A stretch of DNA of 64,000 bases from Oscheius dolichura. Its lineage: Eukaryota > Nematoda > Chromadorea > Rhabditida > Rhabditidae. The notes below the pieces were generated by a model that was not told the origin of the DNA, searched no databases, and saw nothing but the letters and a program-made list of their open reading frames with translations. The stretch spans positions 9,920,001 to 9,984,000 of the forward strand of contig OW051495.1 in assembly GCA_932521035.1 (NCBI GenBank), given 5' to 3'. Shown in pieces: positions 61,210 to 64,000 of this stretch. Numbering within the stretch: the first letter of the stretch is position 1; each line of letters starts with the position of its first letter. The translations under genes were made by a program, and so were the position numbers.

Positions 61210-61265
61210 ATGTCCTCAGCACTCTTCTTCTTCGTCTGCCTTGCTTGTCTCTTAGAGCTTCTGTA
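61210..61265 (+). other. candidate first exon of a secreted protein
   Basis: An ATG follows an acceptor-like CTTTCCAG and encodes MSSALFFFVCLACLLELL, a signal-peptide-like run, before TAA. TATAAA lies at 61108-61113. A GTAACG near the end could be a donor, but no second exon was found. Weak. Confidence 0.25.
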
Positions 61266-61560
61266 ACGATAAGCTTAAATAGATTATTTTGAGAGAGAAA
61301 AACGTAGCTCATAAACAGAAAGAGTGAGAATAGAACTAATCATTTACGACGAAAGTAAGGAGAAAGAGTGGCGTGTGGGTAAGAAACGGTTTTTGGCGAG
61401 AGCAGGACTCTTTTCGACAGTAATATTTCGGTAACTTGACAGGTTGACCGAACTTCGGCAATCAGACACTTGACAATATTTAACCGGACGATGAATGGAA
61501 GAAGTCTCGCTCCGAATCAAATACGGTGATCAGCTTTGGTCTCTCACCGACACCGGACGT

Positions 61561-61587
61561 GTTGAGAAGTTACGGTGACTTCTCAAC
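61561..61587. repeat. perfect 10-bp hairpin
   Basis: GTTGAGAAGT and ACTTCTCAAC are exact inverted copies separated by seven bases. Role unknown. Confidence 0.6.
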
Positions 61588-61715
61588 GTATAGAAACAAG
61601 CCGAGAATATCTCGGGGTTCATAGGGTTTAGAGCCAAAAGCGGTAACTTCTAGTACCTGGTTGGGTTCCCAACACATCTGCAAGAAGCCCACACATCCGA
61701 ATAAACAAGCAAACA

Positions 61716-61721
61716 TTTATT
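61716..61721 (-). terminator. poly(A) signal of the channel gene
   Basis: AATAAA on the minus strand 56 nt past the TGA at 61777-61779. Confidence 0.6.
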
Positions 61722-61776
61722 TACTATTACTGTAGGTGGTGGATCAACACTGTATATAATTCTTTCAAAAACGCCA

Positions 61777-63420
61777 TCAGAGGCCAGTATACCAGGCCCA
61801 ATAGAATACATTGAAGACGGCAAAGCTGAGAGGGAATAAAATTCTACTGTAGAGATCAATCATTTTGCTGGCATCTGCCTGGTAAGTCCAGTGATGCCAC
61901 CAGGCACAGAGGCCGCTCTCTTTCGAGTGGCTCTTCTTCTCTCCAGACGGAAGGAGCTCTTCCTTTTCTTCACAGCTACTATTCTTGCATTTCTTTTGGC
62001 CTAACGATGTCAGTTTTCCTCTTGAATTTGTTGGAAACCCACTGATTTCCAGGTTAGACGCCACCAGAGAGACATAGGCGTATTCGAAGACGGCACCGAA
62101 GATGAAGACCAAACAACCGCCCATCCATATGTCTACGGCTTTCACATATGAAACAGCGGGAAGGGAGCCGTTCAAGGAGGTGGTCTATAGTACCTTTTTA
62201 TGAGCTATGAATTGTCTTATCCACCTGGGTAGTGATGGTCAGAAGGGTGGTGACTCCCAGAGTGACCCTAGCCGGGACAGCCGTCCTGTCCAGCCAGAAG
62301 GAAACCCAAGAGACGATGACCAGAAGGGTAGAGGGGCCGTAGATCTGTACCAGGTAGTAGCTAAACTGCCGAGCCATGTGAAAAGTGGCCGAGAGACAGG
62401 AATATTCACCCGTGTTCGTTATACTGCTACAGTAACCTGGAGATCAAAAGAGAGGATCCTCACTGGGGGCGGAAGCTTACCAACATTTGCGTCTTTAATG
62501 ACGAAACAGGGAAGGGAAGTATTGAGCATGGGATGAAATTGAAGGGGAGCGTCCTTCTTCCAGGAATATACTGTAACCGTAAGATTAGGAGGAGAGGGGT
62601 CAGCCTTACTTATATCCTCTGTGGTAAACGCGTAAGACGCCAGTTTCAGGTCACAATTCTGTTTGTCCATAGGAAAACTCTAAAATGGTTATGTTATACT
62701 CCCCTGTTTGCTCACTTGTAGATACATAGGGCAGGATAAGATGAGGGAAATTCTCTCGGAGTACAGTACCCGGCCATCTGGAGTTATTCGGAACAAAACA
62801 TTAGGAACGTCGACAGTATGTTTATAGGCTTGTTTCTCGTTCTGAATAGTTGGCCTAGGATTATGGTAGGGGAGAAAATACCATGAAAAAGGTGTCGGGT
62901 ATCCAGAGGATGTCATTCCTGTTGATGATTAAGAATTTAGGGACTCGTTCTCCCCTGAAACCGAGATTAAAAACTGATCAAAGGTGGGAAATGGAAAGGT
63001 AAAGGAGAACAAATCATTGAAGAGGATGTAACCCTTACATGTGAGCATAAGCTAGTCGGTCATCGACCCAAGTCTGTCTAAATGTCAACTGTACGGTGTA
63101 TTCCATTTTAACGAAGTCAATATTAGACATGCTCCTGATATAGGCATTCACCTCTACTTCAACTGGCATATTTTTACCTAAAATTCGAATTATCCCCTCT
63201 ATTTCAAGGAGACGAGCTTACCGTTTACTCTGTGTCTCGGTCGAATCCGTCGATCATAATCAGGACTCAAGATTTTTTGAATAATCTCAACTGCCGGCAC
63301 TTTTGGAGGACTAAAAGGGGTGATATCGGAGAAGAATGAGAGAAATTACAGTATGGGCCCTGTGTCTGTCTCGTTTTGAGCAGAGACGGCTTCTAGAAAG
63401 AAGAAGAGGAGAAGAAGCAT
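61777..63420 (-). CDS. Cys-loop anion channel subunit, glutamate-gated chloride channel type (425 aa)
   Basis: Nine exons (63350-63420, 63222-63310, 63039-63177, 62882-62954, 62716-62841, 62610-62679, 62481-62570, 62225-62436, 61777-62184) total 426 codons. It is a subunit of a pentameric channel in nerve or muscle membranes. A signal peptide ([14 protein letters not shown]) precedes the ligand domain. The Cys-loop is exact: [15 protein letters not shown] with 13 residues between cysteines. A second Cys pair in [13 protein letters not shown] is typical of GluCl subunits. Helix 2 reads [17 protein letters not shown], the PAR motif of anion channels; helix 3 starts [19 protein letters not shown]. 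The helix 3-4 loop is short (about 75 residues) and the protein ends just after helix 4. A distant GABA/LGC subunit is the alternative. Confidence 0.93.
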
Positions 63421-64000
63421 CTGTAGTGAGATCTGAAGACAGCGGAAGTACCAGGAAGAGGAAGTAAGCAATCTCGTATGAGCAGTTGGGACGGATAATG
63501 TATTGTCAACGACCATTTGATAGGGGTTGCTGTTATTGCCAGCGTGACAGTTGGTAGATCTCGCAGTGAAAACATTCTTTGGTCTCTTTCTTTTTCGCGC
63601 CGAATTGATCATTTGTTTGATTAAGAGATTTGATGAGGAGAAGGGGAGCAAATGAACGGCAGCATCAAAGACGAACGGGACCAGATTGGTGAGAGAAATT
63701 CAATTAGAAATAACAAAGAGGGGATGGTCCGGCTGAAATTTATCCTTTTGGAAATACACATGGAGCAAATCCTTCGAAAGTCGAAGTTTTTGCAGAAATA
63801 TTCGAAAAGAAAGCAGAGGGCGCAAAGTAAGGTCCGAAGAAATGGATGCACCCTGAGGAGAACCCCATTGTGGTCAAGTTTGAGTACTACTACGAGAAAT
63901 TTCAACTGAATATTTGATGAACATAAAATTTTATGAGATAGTCGGCAAATTCCCCGGAGGCCAGAAAAGAAGGGCTATCGGTTTCTCAGTTAATCCAACA
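63421..64000. other. upstream region, no gene recognised
   Basis: Likely promoter of the channel gene. A plus-strand segment near 63,840-63,910 reads coding-like (ENPIVVKFEYYYEKFQL) and may belong to a gene beyond the right edge; this is not proven. Confidence 0.35.

Overview
The window is animal genomic DNA, most likely from a nematode (perhaps a rhabditid with a compact genome). The evidence is a nematode-type DUF268 gene, a Str-like seven-transmembrane chemoreceptor, a glutamate-gated chloride channel subunit, nematode-style GT14 and GT92 glycosyltransferases, a nematode-type carbohydrate sulfotransferase, and very small introns (mostly 36-63 nt) ending in TTTCAG-like acceptors. The species cannot be named from the sequence. 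Exon models were built by hand by joining splice sites so that reading frame and family similarity continue; CDS coordinates are genomic spans including introns.

Bases 1-25,000 are gene-dense and mostly on the minus strand. First comes a group of Golgi-type glycan enzymes: a GT14 (Core-2/I-branching) gene cut by the left edge (+), a GT92 gene, a second GT14 gene and a sulfotransferase (all -). A chemoreceptor and a mitochondrial-type acetyl-CoA hydrolase follow. Scattered through this part are three paralogues of a family I do not recognise (2.8-3.8, 16.0-17.1 and 22.3-23.5 kb), a head-to-head DUF268 pair of which one copy is broken, an inverted-repeat element at 20.6-21.0 kb, and a secreted von Willebrand A gene with a possible frame break.

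Bases 25,760-45,730 hold one 17-exon minus-strand gene for a ZMIZ/tonalli-type SP-RING protein (862 residues). Its fourth intron is about 12.8 kb, in sharp contrast to the tiny introns around it. From 45.7 to 56.1 kb there is a low-complexity, GA/CT-rich gene desert with long poly-G tracts and two weak candidate exons.

Bases 56,100-64,000 are dense again: a UDP-glycosyltransferase (+) whose usual catalytic His position reads Gln, a Gly/Tyr/His-rich secreted protein (+), a 60-residue secreted peptide precursor convergent with it (-), and a GluCl-type channel subunit (-). I see no operon, CRISPR array, rRNA or convincing tRNA. The recognisable genes point to secretory-pathway glycan modification, conjugation of small molecules, chemosensation and inhibitory signalling; their proximity does not by itself show that they work together.
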